Shown here: one piece after another, positions 1 through 8,301 of the stretch
Position numbering within the stretch: position 1 is the first letter of the stretch
How the letters are laid out: each line of letters opens with the position of its first letter
Notes under the pieces: generated by a model
Database searches by the model: none
What the model was told of the DNA's origin: nothing
The model's input: only the letters and a program-made list of their open reading frames with translations
Origin: Gluconobacter sp. Dm-62
GTDB lineage: Bacteria; Pseudomonadota; Alphaproteobacteria; Acetobacterales; Acetobacteraceae
Assembly (NCBI RefSeq): GCF_018256155.1
Contig: NZ_JAERLY010000012.1
Coordinates: 3,264-67,263 of the forward strand
DNA: 64,000 nt
Direction of reading: 5' to 3'
Made by a program: the position numbers and the translations under genes

Positions 1-133
1 CATTCAGCGGGGTACAGCCCCAACCTGCTCAAAACGCAGATCAAACGCGACCTAAAGAACCGTCAATCAAATCGCCACAAGTCAGAAATTACCAGCCAAG
101 CACATCAATCAACGGCTCTTCGATCCCTCCACC

Positions 134-703
134 TCAAGCTCTCGTTCGTCTTTCGGCATATTTTTGGACATTGAGTTTCTGCTCTGTTGACAGGCGTCTG
201 TAAAGATCGATGAGGTCTCGCTCGTCGGATGACAGTTCCATAATGGCGGTCAGCTCCACCATTCCTCCGAGAAACAGCTCCACGGGCACCTGGAAAAGTT
301 TTGCAAGCTTCGGCAGGTGCTTGTTGGCACTGCTGGTGCGGCCCGTTTCCAGGGCCGCAATTGCCGAACGGCTGAGGCCTACGGATTTCGCAAGATCGGC
401 CTGACTCATGCCTTGAGCTCTACGGAGGGTAGCGACCTTTTTAGCCAACTCGATGGCCGGTGCAGCTTTGGCGTCAGTCTGTCCCGTGAGGGTTGCCCCG
501 ATCTCGCGGATCCAACGCCGAAACAGAGATTGACTGACGACGTACTCCTCAGTTCTGCGTGACGTGGCATCGTTATGAGATATTGGAGGAATGAGGGCGT
601 AAGCAATCATTCCTTCTGGCAGATCCACGATCCTGCGTTTGGGCATTTGGTCATTGTCCGGCGCCCATACCTGCCCGGGCTGTAAAAGAGTACGTATTGC
701 CAT
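134..703 (-). CDS. XRE-family helix-turn-helix regulator
   Basis: 189 aa. Residues about 85-145 form a clear XRE/Cro-CI helix-turn-helix (MSQADLAKSVGLSRSAIAALETGR), so DNA binding and transcriptional control is the expected role. The first about 80 residues are a separate region containing RRIVDLPEGMIAYALIP, of a kind I associate with small plasmid regulators but cannot name. It stands alone; no HipA or RelE partner is visible downstream in the 133 bases to the window edge. Target unknown. Confidence 0.75.
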   Translation of the reverse strand: MAIRTLLQPGQVWAPDNDQMPKRRIVDLPEGMIAYALIPPISHNDATSRRTEEYVVSQSLFRRWIREIGATLTGQTDAKAAPAIELAKKVATLRRAQGMSQADLAKSVGLSRSAIAALETGRTSSANKHLPKLAKLFQVPVELFLGGMVELTAIMELSSDERDLIDLYRRLSTEQKLNVQKYAERRTRA

Positions 704-714
704 GGAGCCTCAGA

Positions 715-756
715 TAAAAGAAAACCCCGGGCCTGAAAAGGACGCAGGGTTTTCTA
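715..756 (-). terminator. Putative intrinsic terminator of the Hint gene
   Basis: Eight-base arms GAAAACCC (720-727) and GGGTTTTC (747-754) form a stem followed on the minus strand by a T-rich tail, just after the Hint-domain gene stop. Confidence 0.45.
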
Positions 757-792
757 ACTTATATCAGTCTGACTCTGAAGATGACCTGGATG

Positions 793-2748
793 TCAGCCTG
801 CCTTTACGGACTGGATGCCGACGCAATCAGAAGCGAGATAAGGACCGGCCTTTTTGATCTGGATGGCGAGAAGAGCGACGCTATTGGGGTGACGCTCGCC
901 GAGTGGTAGCAGGGCATTGCCTGAGGTCCAGCGCGTGTCTTCCCATTCAAGAGTGTTCCAGCCATCAAGTTCCTTCTCGCTCAGATGGACTGTGACGGCA
1001 TGGTTCTGCCCAGCCTCGAACATGGTGATGTCACCGACCGCGATACCGAAATAACGGCGATCGTCGACGAATGGTCCAATGACATCGCTGGGGCGGCTGG
1101 CGTTGGAGGCGATCCGCACAGACTTTACGCTTGTCGGAAGCATGAAGACGACGCTGCCATTATGTTCGCGCGCCTGGCGGATCACGGCACCTGTGTCGGT
1201 AACGAGATGAAGATTGACGTCATCGGTCAGTTCGAGCGCGCTTTCTTTCTGTGCGATGCCCGCTGCCTCCGCACGAGCTTCGGCCTGGCGGAACAGAGGC
1301 TCTGCGAATTCACGGCTGACCCCAAGCGGTGCCGCTGCATCGTCCCAGGTCAGATTGCGGGATGGCGTAAAGGCTACGACGCTGCCTTCCTGGCGAAAGG
1401 TGTGGCGGTTGCCGGTGTCGAGATAGCTTTCGGTCAACATGCCATCTGCGGTGATGACAGAATGCTGCTCGGTCTCGACATGATAGTAATCATAGGAAGT
1501 GATGGACTTGTCGTAGAAAATCGAACGGCCGTTGACGAGCATGCGGGCTGGGATAAACTTCCCGTCGAAGAATAGGCTGTGCTCCGCCGTAATCAACATG
1601 TCCTTGTAGGGAACACCATCAGAGATCGCATCTTTCAGAATGCGGATCGGATAGCCAGACATATCGTCAGGTGCACCGTAACGCACGTTGACGTGAGTCT
1701 TGCCTACCCACACAACCGGACGGACAATATCCTGACCATTCTTCCAGTCGAATGCTGTGATCTCATCGCCAATGTTGACGTGTTCAACCGCAACATCACC
1801 ACCAGGCGTACTGATCATGCTACCAGAAAGGAAACAAACGCCAACATACGTATTTCCGTTACTATAAGTAATTTTTAGCGGGGAATTCGCGTCGGAAATA
1901 TTATAAGGCCCATCCGTCAGCGTTACACCGCTTGCAAGATTGGCCGTATATTGGCCAACTTCATTGCCACTTGTATCCAAAAGTGTTATTGTTCGGGAAG
2001 TACCTGTTCCAGAAATATTATATCCACTCACAGGAGCCGTGGTATCCTGAAATTCTATTGTATCCTGATTCGGATTATAATTGTTTATTGTTGTCGATGA
2101 GAGGTTGATGATAGCTCCACCAGCATTTACGACTAGGGTTCCTCCACCTGTACCGAAAGTGATTTTACTATCGTTCAGCGCACTTATAAGGCCGTAGCCC
2201 GCAGAAAATGTGCCACCATTTGTCAGATTAATCGTTGATCCGCTGAGCGCACTCGCGATTGTTCCTGTGCTCAGCGTCGCCGTCCCACCGTCCACATTAA
2301 GCGTACTTCCACTGAGGACAGAGGCTAGGATACTGATATTGGCGGTCCCACCAATATAAAATGTATTATCAGTTAATGTAACAAGACTGGCAGCAATAGT
2401 AATGCTTCCGCTTGCCCCAGGAACCACAATAAAAGTCTGACCAAATAGAGCGCTGGCGATACTAAGATTAAAATTATTTCCAGGCGTTAAGATGTTTCCA
2501 TCCGAAACCCCAGAAACTGTTTCTGTGGTTCCATCTGAGTTTGTGATCTTTACATCGGAGTTTCCAGTCGGAATATCGTCCTTACCGGTGAAAATATCAT
2601 ATGAATAATTTTCTGTTACTGTATATACTGGGCCAGGTGAGGTTCCGTAATTAGTCATATTCTTATTCCGATCGCTCGTGACATGCCATTCGACATACCG
2701 ATGATTTCTGACCTTAGTAGGATTAACCACCCATGAAAAATAGTCCAT
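793..2748 (-). CDS. Hint-domain surface/secreted protein
   Basis: 651 aa. The N-terminal half (residues about 40-300) is a Ser/Thr/Gly/Asn-rich beta-repeat region (many TINL, SGST, TLTD units), as in autotransporter or adhesin passenger domains. A Hint (Hedgehog/intein) domain follows at about 305-450, starting at CFLSGSMISTPGG and continuing with VNIGDEI and TAEHSLFF. Hint proteins of this layout are numerous in Acetobacteraceae. No classical signal peptide or autotransporter beta-barrel is seen, so export is inferred only. The A+T-rich first half differs in composition from the G+C-rich Hint half. Substrate and role unknown. Confidence 0.75.
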   Translation of the reverse strand: MDYFSWVVNPTKVRNHRYVEWHVTSDRNKNMTNYGTSPGPVYTVTENYSYDIFTGKDDIPTGNSDVKITNSDGTTETVSGVSDGNILTPGNNFNLSIASALFGQTFIVVPGASGSITIAASLVTLTDNTFYIGGTANISILASVLSGSTLNVDGGTATLSTGTIASALSGSTINLTNGGTFSAGYGLISALNDSKITFGTGGGTLVVNAGGAIINLSSTTINNYNPNQDTIEFQDTTAPVSGYNISGTGTSRTITLLDTSGNEVGQYTANLASGVTLTDGPYNISDANSPLKITYSNGNTYVGVCFLSGSMISTPGGDVAVEHVNIGDEITAFDWKNGQDIVRPVVWVGKTHVNVRYGAPDDMSGYPIRILKDAISDGVPYKDMLITAEHSLFFDGKFIPARMLVNGRSIFYDKSITSYDYYHVETEQHSVITADGMLTESYLDTGNRHTFRQEGSVVAFTPSRNLTWDDAAAPLGVSREFAEPLFRQAEARAEAAGIAQKESALELTDDVNLHLVTDTGAVIRQAREHNGSVVFMLPTSVKSVRIASNASRPSDVIGPFVDDRRYFGIAVGDITMFEAGQNHAVTVHLSEKELDGWNTLEWEDTRWTSGNALLPLGERHPNSVALLAIQIKKAGPYLASDCVGIQSVKAG

Positions 2749-2854
2749 AAAAATAAAACATTTATCGCTAAAAAATGATCACGAAATCCATGCCTGAATG
2801 ATGCACGTTACCGACCAGTTGGAGGCCCGTGATTTACGCGCCCGCGCCACCTCC

Positions 2855-2872
2855 GAAAAACCCTCTGGTTTT
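2855..2872. repeat. 18-bp direct repeat, copy 1
   Basis: GAAAAACCCTCTGGTTTT, repeated exactly at 3711-3728. It probably marks the ends of related IS5-family elements. Confidence 0.6.
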
Positions 2873-2904
2873 AGAGCCCTTTTGGAAATTCAGGGATGAG
2901 CATT

Positions 2905-3414
2905 TCAGCGTAGCATGAGGCTTCCCATGGCGATGTGAATCATGGCCTCTGCCACGTCGATACGCTGTTCGTAGTCCTTCACAAGTCGGCGCCAGCGGAT
3001 CATCCAGCCGAATGTCCGTTCAACGACCCAGCGTCGCGGCAGGATTTCAAACCCTTTTGCGGTGTCTGAGCGCCGGATGATCTCGACCGTGAAATTGAGA
3101 AAGGCGGCTTTATCCATCAGCTGAAGGCGGTCATAAGTTCCGTCCGCGAAGAGATGTCTCACCCACGGCCAGCGTTTGCGGATGGCATCCAAGATCATCT
3201 GCCCTCCCGCGCTATCTGAAATATCGGCTGACGTCAGCCTGACCAGAAGCAGTCGGCCATCTGTATCAACCGCAATATGGCGCTTACGACCAACGATCTT
3301 CTTGCCTGCGTCATAACCACGGGTCCTGGCATGAAGATCCTTGATGCTCTGGCTGTCGATGACACCACCGGATGGGCTGGCTTCGCGTCCTGCTGCTTCA
3401 CGATCCAGGACTGA
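2905..3414 (-). pseudogene. IS5-family transposase, 5'-truncated
   Basis: The frame stays open from the stop at 2905 back to an in-frame TAG at 3415-3417, without a start codon at its beginning. It encodes the DDE catalytic half of an IS5-family transposase: GGVIDSQSIK (first Asp region), VGRKRHIAVDTDGRLL, LFADGTYDR (second Asp) and RRWVVERTFGWMIRWRRL (Glu region). An internal ATG at 3198 would give only 97 aa. The N-terminal half is gone, so it should be inactive. Confidence 0.75.
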
Positions 3415-3537
3415 CTATACGAAAGTGCATTTTACGTACGCCAGAAACAAACAAATAGCGAACGATGCTACTGGTAGATAGGATATAGTTTTCTATCGGT
3501 TTCGATTTGAGGAAATGGGAGATCCCACGTTCGGCCC

Positions 3538-3710
3538 CTATCCAAAAACCCAATCTTTAAAAATTCTCTGCAAGTCGCGCCCACTTGCACCCTCCATCGC
3601 TCGTTCGAAGTCGATGCTTGTGGCTGTCCCACCAGCATGAGCACGGGTGTAGCTGCGCAGGCCAGCCCAGAAGACCGTGTCGCCAAGTGTGGTGCGCAGA
3701 TGGAGGGTTC
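3538..3710 (-). pseudogene. 3' remnant of an M1-family aminopeptidase
   Basis: The minus-strand frame ending at 3538 reads LRTTLGDTVFWAGLRSY, then DFERAMEGASGRDLQ and IFKDWVFG. This matches the C-terminal pattern of M1 (aminopeptidase N-type) metallopeptidases (LGDxxFxxxLRxY, DFxxxMExxSGxDL, FFxxWV). Only about 55 residues remain; upstream the frame runs into the IS end at 3711. I infer that the IS cut a chromosomal-type peptidase gene and the rest was deleted. Confidence 0.6.
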
Positions 3711-4087
3711 GAAAAACCCTCTGGTTTTGAGTCTGTCTCTGTGATTCCATTTCTCTTGCATTGATTGGGGATGATGGAAGATGAAGCAGCCGGGTTTCTT
3801 TGATGTTGAAGAGCGGTTGGCCCGGTTGAGCGGGCTTGGCGATCAGCTCGAAGCGTTTTCCCGGACTGTGGATTTTGAAGTGTTCCGCCCTGATCTGGAG
3901 AAGGCACTGGCGTATTCCGACGGAAGCAAAGGCGGGCGACCGCCATTTGATCCGGTACTGATGTTCAAGATCCTGGTGATCCAGACACTGAAGAGTTTGT
4001 CTGATGAGCGGACGGAATATCTGATCAACGATCGCCTGTCGTTCGTACGCTTCCTTGGCCTGGGGCTTTCAGATCGTGTTCCTGATG
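3711..4087 (+). mobile_element. IS5-family element, 5' fragment
   Basis: Begins with the 18-bp end repeat (3711-3728) and holds the first third of an IS5-family transposase gene. It is cut at 4087 by the start of another IS. The remainder is not found after that IS, so a deletion accompanied or followed the insertion. Confidence 0.6.
3781..4087 (+). pseudogene. IS5-family transposase, N-terminal fragment
   Basis: About 102 residues, from KQPGFFDVEERLARLSGLGD to LGLGLSDRVPD. This is the N-terminal domain of an IS5-group transposase: the GGRPPFDPVLMFKILVIQ motif and SDERTEYLINDRLSF are characteristic. The frame then runs into the inserted element and stops at 4161 after unrelated residues. No catalytic residues remain. 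Confidence 0.75.
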
Positions 4088-5141
4088 GGCTCTGTTGCAC
4101 AATTCCTGCTGTTGACGTGACGAGGTCATATAGAGGCATTTTTGGTTATGCGATGGCTTGAGTGATGGGTGTTCCGAGTGCTGTGAAGCGATTGAGGATG
4201 GCGACGCGGACATAAACTTCGGTGAGTTGACGGTCAAAGTTCCGCGCCGTCAGGCGCTGTCCCAGAAGCTTGATGCAGTGCATTTTTGTCTCGACGCGGC
4301 TTCGTCAATGATATCCGCTCCATTGTCTCCAGTTGGCCCGCCCGAGATGCTCGCAGGCCTGCAGAGTTTCATTTCGGGCAATGGCTCCTGCTGATGTGGG
4401 GCGCCATGGCTTTGCGTTTTTTCGTGGAGGTATGACAGCCTGTGCACCACGACTGGCGATGGTTTCATAAGATTGCCTCGTGTCATACACGCCATCAGCC
4501 GTGACACTGGCAATGTCTTCATCTTCAGGGATCTGCTCAAGAAGCATGGGCAGGACCGGAGCATCACCGACAGTGTTTCTTGTCATGTCTACGGCTCTGA
4601 TTTCCATTGATCCTTCGTTGATCCCGATATGAAGTTTACGCCAGATCCGACGCTTCGAACCGCCATGTTTGCGGGTGTGCCATTCACCTTCTCCCTCGAC
4701 CTTGATCCCGGTGCTGTCGATCAAAAGATGAAGTGGGCCGTTCGAACCACGATAGGGGATATCGACCGTCAGGCTTTCCTGTCTGCGGCTCAGCGTACTG
4801 AACTCTGGAACAGACCACGGCAGTCCCGCCAGGTGTAGGAGATTTTCAACAAAACCCGTCGTCTGCCGTAGTGCAAAACCGAACAGGACTTTCAGCGTCA
4901 GGCAGGTCTGTATCGCAGCATCGCTATAACTCTGCCGCCGTCCCTGACGCCCCGTCGCCAGGCCCTCCCAAAGCATGGATGGGTCAAACCACACCGTCAG
5001 AGAGCCACGCTTTTTCAGCGCCGCATTATAGGAAGACCAGTTCGTCGTGCGGTAGCGCGTGGGGGTCACTTCACTCATCCCCTCAGATAATAAACTCAAG
5101 GCAAAACTGAAATCCCCGCACGCCATTTATGCAACAAAGCC
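4088..5141 (-). mobile_element. IS5-family (IS903-like) insertion sequence, full length, about 1054 bp
   Basis: Bounded by imperfect inverted ends: GGCTCTGTTGCAC at 4088-4100, and GGCTTTGTTGCAT read inward on the minus strand from 5141. It contains one transposase gene on the minus strand. The flanking bases do not form an obvious target duplication, in agreement with a rearranged right flank. Confidence 0.75.
4146..5078 (-). pseudogene. IS5-family transposase with an in-frame TGA
   Basis: Start at 5078 (MSEVTPTRYRTTNWSSYNAAL). Catalytic regions LLIDSTGIKVEGEGEW, DGVYDTR and the helix around ARNETLQA are intact. The frame is interrupted at 4305-4307 by TGA after WSGYH, then continues in the same frame as RSRVETKMHCIKLLGQRLTAR to a TAA at 4146-4148. 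The normal family sequence has Arg here (WSGYHRRSR), so a single CGA to TGA change explains the stop. The product would lose its last 53 residues. Confidence 0.8.
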
Positions 5142-5292
5142 GAGTCAGGCTCTAAAATTGCTTGATTGTGAGTTCCTCTCGGTAATTTTTTTCTCGCTTC
5201 TGATCGGAGGAATGTGGCCACGAAAGTGAGTGCAGCGAAAGTCCGCTTTCGACCATCTCTCCCCAGCACCCGACATTCCGCCTTCCCCCCCC
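5142..5292. other. No gene seen
   Basis: 151 bases between the IS and vapC. No convincing gene, hairpin or repeat was seen; the flanking IS material suggests rearranged remnants. Confidence 0.4.
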
Positions 5293-5697
5293 CTAATCTG
5301 CCGTCCAATCTTCAGATCGCAGTCCATTTACACGCGTAAATTCTCGTAGGTTTCCGGTCACGACGACAAGCCCTCTGCTTCGCGCATGCCCAGCAATCAT
5401 CAAATCGTATGGACCGATGACACAGCCACGCGTTTCCAGGTCTGCCCTGATTTCCGCTGTATGGACGGCGGCATCATCATCAAATGGCAAAACAGACAGA
5501 CGCGCGGCAAAATGCTCAACATCACGCCGGGTCTTGAGCGAATTTTGAGACTTTTCAGCTCCATACAGAAGCTCGTAGAGGACGACGTCCGAGATGCAGA
5601 GCGCCTCGGCGTTATCATTGAAACGTTCGCGCAGACCTTGTGGACGATCACGCAGGACGCGAATACAAAAGTTTGTATCCAAAAGATAACGAAGCAT
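5293..5697 (-). CDS. vapC: VapC-family PIN-domain toxin ribonuclease
   Basis: 134 aa PIN domain. Acidic residues expected for metal binding are visible: D7 in LLDTNF, E42 in LYELLYG and D98 in GPYDLMIAGHA. The C-terminal VVTGNLREF is also typical. VapC toxins cleave RNA, usually tRNA or rRNA, until bound by VapB. The start codon overlaps the vapB stop by one base (TGATG), showing translational coupling. It probably acts as a plasmid-stabilising addiction module. Confidence 0.88.
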   Translation of the reverse strand: MLRYLLDTNFCIRVLRDRPQGLRERFNDNAEALCISDVVLYELLYGAEKSQNSLKTRRDVEHFAARLSVLPFDDDAAVHTAEIRADLETRGCVIGPYDLMIAGHARSRGLVVVTGNLREFTRVNGLRSEDWTAD

Positions 5698-5921
5698 CAG
5701 AAGCTTTCACGCTCCTGCATTCCGGGCTGATTGCGCTCAGGCAATGGAATGCCCGAAGCGGCGAAAAAATCGTCCCATGCCGCATTTGCCGGGGCGATGA
5801 TGCGGCGCGGACCATCCGGGATGATCACGACGTCTTTTAGAGCGCCATCAAACGCCACTGCTTTGGGAAGGCGCACGGCCTGGGAGCGATTGGACAGAAA
5901 AAGCGTCGTGCGGGTGAGCAT
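5697..5921 (-). CDS. vapB: VapB-family antitoxin
   Basis: 74 aa from the ATG at 5921 (MLTRTTLFLSNRSQAVRLPKAVAF). The N-terminal half is an AbrB-like swapped-hairpin DNA-binding domain (LFLSNRSQAVRLPK); the C-terminal half should wrap VapC. The open frame extends upstream to 6008 but lacks family similarity there. Such antitoxins repress their own promoter together with VapC. Confidence 0.85.
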   Translation of the reverse strand: MLTRTTLFLSNRSQAVRLPKAVAFDGALKDVVIIPDGPRRIIAPANAAWDDFFAASGIPLPERNQPGMQERESF

Positions 5922-6025
5922 GGTAACCTCCATGAGGGATATGTTGGAAGTATATCCACACGTTTGTTGGATGGCAATAAAGTTCGAGCACCATACAAGC
6001 CCACCCATTTTTCGAAAAAATACTC

Positions 6026-7459
6026 TTACGGATCGGCGACCAATGACCAGAACGCCTGTTTGCGCTTATGTGCAGCCTTCAGCCGTGTCCAGAACGCGTC
6101 ATGAGATTCTATACCTGCTACCATGCTCAACATGGGGGCCAGAAGCTGACAGGACGCAAGATCCTTTGCGGCATAGGCGTAGTAACGGGAAAGCCCCCGG
6201 TCTAGAACGGCCTCAATCAGCAAGCGGTAAAGTAGGGTTGCCTCATGAGGATAAGCTTCCGACAGACGTTCCGCTGCCGGACGTAGCGTTTCGTAGTCCC
6301 GTCCATCTAGTGCCTCCGCATGCTTTCGCACGAAACGCGCCGCTTCGTTGAGCACGGGCCATCCCAGGAGAATGGAGAGAGCAACGGTCCTGTTCGAGAA
6401 ATTCCGGATGTGATCAAGCGCCGCCTCTTCGGCGTCAATTGCATCGTAATCGCTGAGATGGCGCTGATATGCTTTCCAATGCGACAGGCTGAGCGTTTCC
6501 CGAAAGACCGTCCAGCGCAGAGACTGTGCTGCTGTGCGATCCCCCACAGCCTCGCATGCCTCAATCCGCAGGTCGTCATGTCCTCTTCGAAAGCCGGGCG
6601 TCTCGTTCGTCTCACGATCGAGCCATGCGATTGCCTCATGATGCCGGCCTTTGTCCATGAGGCGCCGTGCGATATTGCCGATATAGCCAGACTGGCGGTC
6701 ACTCAAATTGGTCGCTTCAATATACGCATCGACGTCACCCATAACATCAGCCAGATCCAGAAGGTGACCGATCGTCTGCCTACGCGCGATGTCGGTATGA
6801 TAATCTCTCTTCCCCTTTGAGGCAGGAAGATCGCGCAGTCGCACCAGAAGCGCGTTTCGGAGCATGGCCGAGCCTGTTTCGCCTAATGATGCACCGGAGG
6901 AGGCAAGAAGATGATCACAAGTGCCATACCCGTCATGATCAAGCAGCGTGAGAATATCCGTAACAACGTTGGCCGGATCCCGGTTGGCCTGCCGCCCCCA
7001 GAGGGCTCCGAGATCAGAGGCGGCCTCCCGGAAGATATCCGACAAATATCCGGAGCTGTCGTCAGAGCGCTCATAGACGGATGGAGCAATCTCCACGAGC
7101 AGTCGCATGGCTGAAATAGCCTGCCGAACATCAACAGTAGAGAGGTCGTTCAGAATGGATTGCCGCAAGGTATCGAGTTCAGTTCCCAGAGGGCGGACCC
7201 GCTCCCAGGGGAGGAAGCTCGTGGAACGCTGGATTGTTCGCAGCCTTTTTTCAATCTCCTTGCCGAGTTTATCCTTTGCGTGAACTGCCGTCAGCGCCAT
7301 TCGGAGCCTACGAGACAGTGAGGCGTCCTGCTCTGCGAGTTCGACAAGCAGGTCCGCCAGTCGATCAGCACCGAGCGCTTGCAAATTTGCCTTCGTGACG
7401 GTTGTGCTGACTTTCACGGGCGCACGGGATTTAGGCTTCTCAGAAGAATTTCGAGTCAT
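6026..7459 (-). CDS. DUF6880-family protein
   Basis: 477 aa, soluble, largely helical and repeat-like. The N-terminal ADRLADLLVELAEQDASLSRRLRMAL is the pattern I associate with DUF6880. The rest looks like TPR/HEAT-type helical pairs (HHEAIAWLDRE, YPHEATLLYRLLIEAVLDRG). No catalytic motif is seen. Function unknown; the family is often found in accessory regions. No operon partner. Confidence 0.6.
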   Translation of the reverse strand: MTRNSSEKPKSRAPVKVSTTVTKANLQALGADRLADLLVELAEQDASLSRRLRMALTAVHAKDKLGKEIEKRLRTIQRSTSFLPWERVRPLGTELDTLRQSILNDLSTVDVRQAISAMRLLVEIAPSVYERSDDSSGYLSDIFREAASDLGALWGRQANRDPANVVTDILTLLDHDGYGTCDHLLASSGASLGETGSAMLRNALLVRLRDLPASKGKRDYHTDIARRQTIGHLLDLADVMGDVDAYIEATNLSDRQSGYIGNIARRLMDKGRHHEAIAWLDRETNETPGFRRGHDDLRIEACEAVGDRTAAQSLRWTVFRETLSLSHWKAYQRHLSDYDAIDAEEAALDHIRNFSNRTVALSILLGWPVLNEAARFVRKHAEALDGRDYETLRPAAERLSEAYPHEATLLYRLLIEAVLDRGLSRYYAYAAKDLASCQLLAPMLSMVAGIESHDAFWTRLKAAHKRKQAFWSLVADP

Positions 7460-7700
7460 TGAAACAGGTTATGATTGACCTTCAAGAGACGCAATCATCT
7501 GGCACGGCTTTCCAAACTCCTGAACCATGAGTGGGTCATGACAAGGATCGACGGACAAGCCTAAAGAGCGGAAGGCCTCCGTCGATCATTCAGGAGCCGG
7601 TTGGACATGGTGCTCAACTCACTAACCAAAAGGGCCAGAAAACTGTCCTCTGCGGAAGAACGCATTAAACACTCTTGAGAAGGTTGGCTGGCAACCATCC
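7460..7700. other. Intergenic region with a long hairpin
   Basis: No gene recognised. Perfect 10-base arms GATCGACGGA (7546-7555) and TCCGTCGATC (7578-7587), with an inner GCCT/AGGC pair, could fold into a long stem-loop on either strand. There is no T-run, so a small RNA or protein-binding site is as likely as a terminator. Confidence 0.4.
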
Positions 7701-7952
7701 TCAGATGACAAGGAAAGCAACAGTAATGTTGACGAGCGTACCGCAGAAAATCATCATAAGAAGTCGCTCAACCGCCGCAGACGACAGGCCTGATGAGGAT
7801 GGGCAAGACTGTAGATATTTCAGCCGCACATACCCAGCCAAGATCAAAGTGATCCCAATAATCCCGGACACCATGGCCACACTGTAGGACAATGCTGCTA
7901 TTGCTGGCGTAGAAATCTGGTCTCTCCTTCTTGGTGTGTCCGCAATAGACAC
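7701..7952 (-). CDS. Small two-helix membrane protein, hypothetical
   Basis: 83 aa from a GTG at 7952. Two hydrophobic segments are visible: IAALSYSVAMVSGIIGITL (about 17-36) and LLMMIFCGTLVNITVAFLV (about 63-82). A competing frame (7768-7968, 66 aa, GTG overlapping the gapR stop) has a possible zinc-ribbon start (VYCGH) but ends in low-complexity sequence. I prefer the membrane reading on hydrophobicity, with low certainty. Confidence 0.35.
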   Translation of the reverse strand: MSIADTPRRRDQISTPAIAALSYSVAMVSGIIGITLILAGYVRLKYLQSCPSSSGLSSAAVERLLMMIFCGTLVNITVAFLVI

Positions 7953-7956
7953 ACCA
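7932..7956. promoter_or_regulatory. Palindromic operator candidate, copy 1
   Basis: TGGTGTGTC and GACACACCA separated by 7 bases. The same arms and spacer length occur at 47093-47115 and, shorter, at 44955-44973 and 18734-18750. Confidence 0.5.
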
Positions 7957-7964
7957 CCAGTAAG

Positions 7965-8249
7965 TCACATTCCCAGAGCACGGCGATAGATGTCCAAAAG
8001 GGTTTCCTGTTCCTCGACCTGGGCAGGCTCCATCTTCCGCAGCTTCACGATCTGTTTGATGGTCTTGACGTCAAACCCGGCCGACTTGGCTTCGCTGAAG
8101 ATGTCCTTGATATCTCCGGCCAGAGCCTTTCGTTCTTCTTCCAGGCGTTCAACCCGCTCAATGATGGATCTCAGGCGATCCGCTGCAATTCCTCCGGTCT
8201 GAACGGTGGTCTCAGCAGATGCTGTGTCTTGTTCTTCATGTGCCAACAT
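7965..8249 (-). CDS. gapR: GapR/DUF2312-family nucleoid-associated protein
   Basis: 94 aa. Matches the DUF2312/GapR pattern throughout: DRLRSIIERVERLEEERKAL, then DIKDIFSEAKSAGFDVKTI, IVKLRKMEP and LLDIYRRAL. In Caulobacter, GapR binds A+T-rich overtwisted DNA ahead of replication and transcription machinery. A plasmid copy next to repC probably serves plasmid replication or chromatin. It starts 52 bases after the repC stop and has its own AGTCGCA leader, so it may be expressed both with and separately from repC. Confidence 0.88.
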   Translation of the reverse strand: MLAHEEQDTASAETTVQTGGIAADRLRSIIERVERLEEERKALAGDIKDIFSEAKSAGFDVKTIKQIVKLRKMEPAQVEEQETLLDIYRRALGM

Positions 8250-8301
8250 ACAGTTCTCTTTTCACTCGCCCAATCTGCCAGCTCAGTCTGCGACTGAGGC
8301 G
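8250..8301 (-). promoter_or_regulatory. gapR leader with AGTCGCA box
   Basis: AGTCGCA on the minus strand at 8289-8295, 40 bases before the gapR start. CTCAGT and ACTGAG flank the box and can pair across it. Confidence 0.5.

Larger units (their letters stand above)
2855..3414 (-). mobile_element. Truncated IS5-family element (3' part)
   Basis: Carries the C-terminal part of an IS5-family transposase. The outer end appears to be the 18-bp sequence at 2855-2872, which recurs at 3711-3728 at the edge of the next IS fragment. The 5' part of the transposase is missing after 3414. Confidence 0.6.

Noticed and set aside
1-176. Plus-strand open frame at the window edge that could be the end of a gene
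   Set aside because: It overlaps the well-supported regulator on the other strand, has no recognisable family pattern and no start in the window.
985-1575. Long plus-strand open frames opposite the Hint gene
   Set aside because: They lie antisense to a clear Hint-domain protein and show no family pattern.
7768-7968. 66-residue frame with VYCGH start after gapR
   Set aside because: Only one Cys-x2-Cys-like pair and no supporting domain; the overlapping frame with two membrane helices is more plausible, though both are weak.
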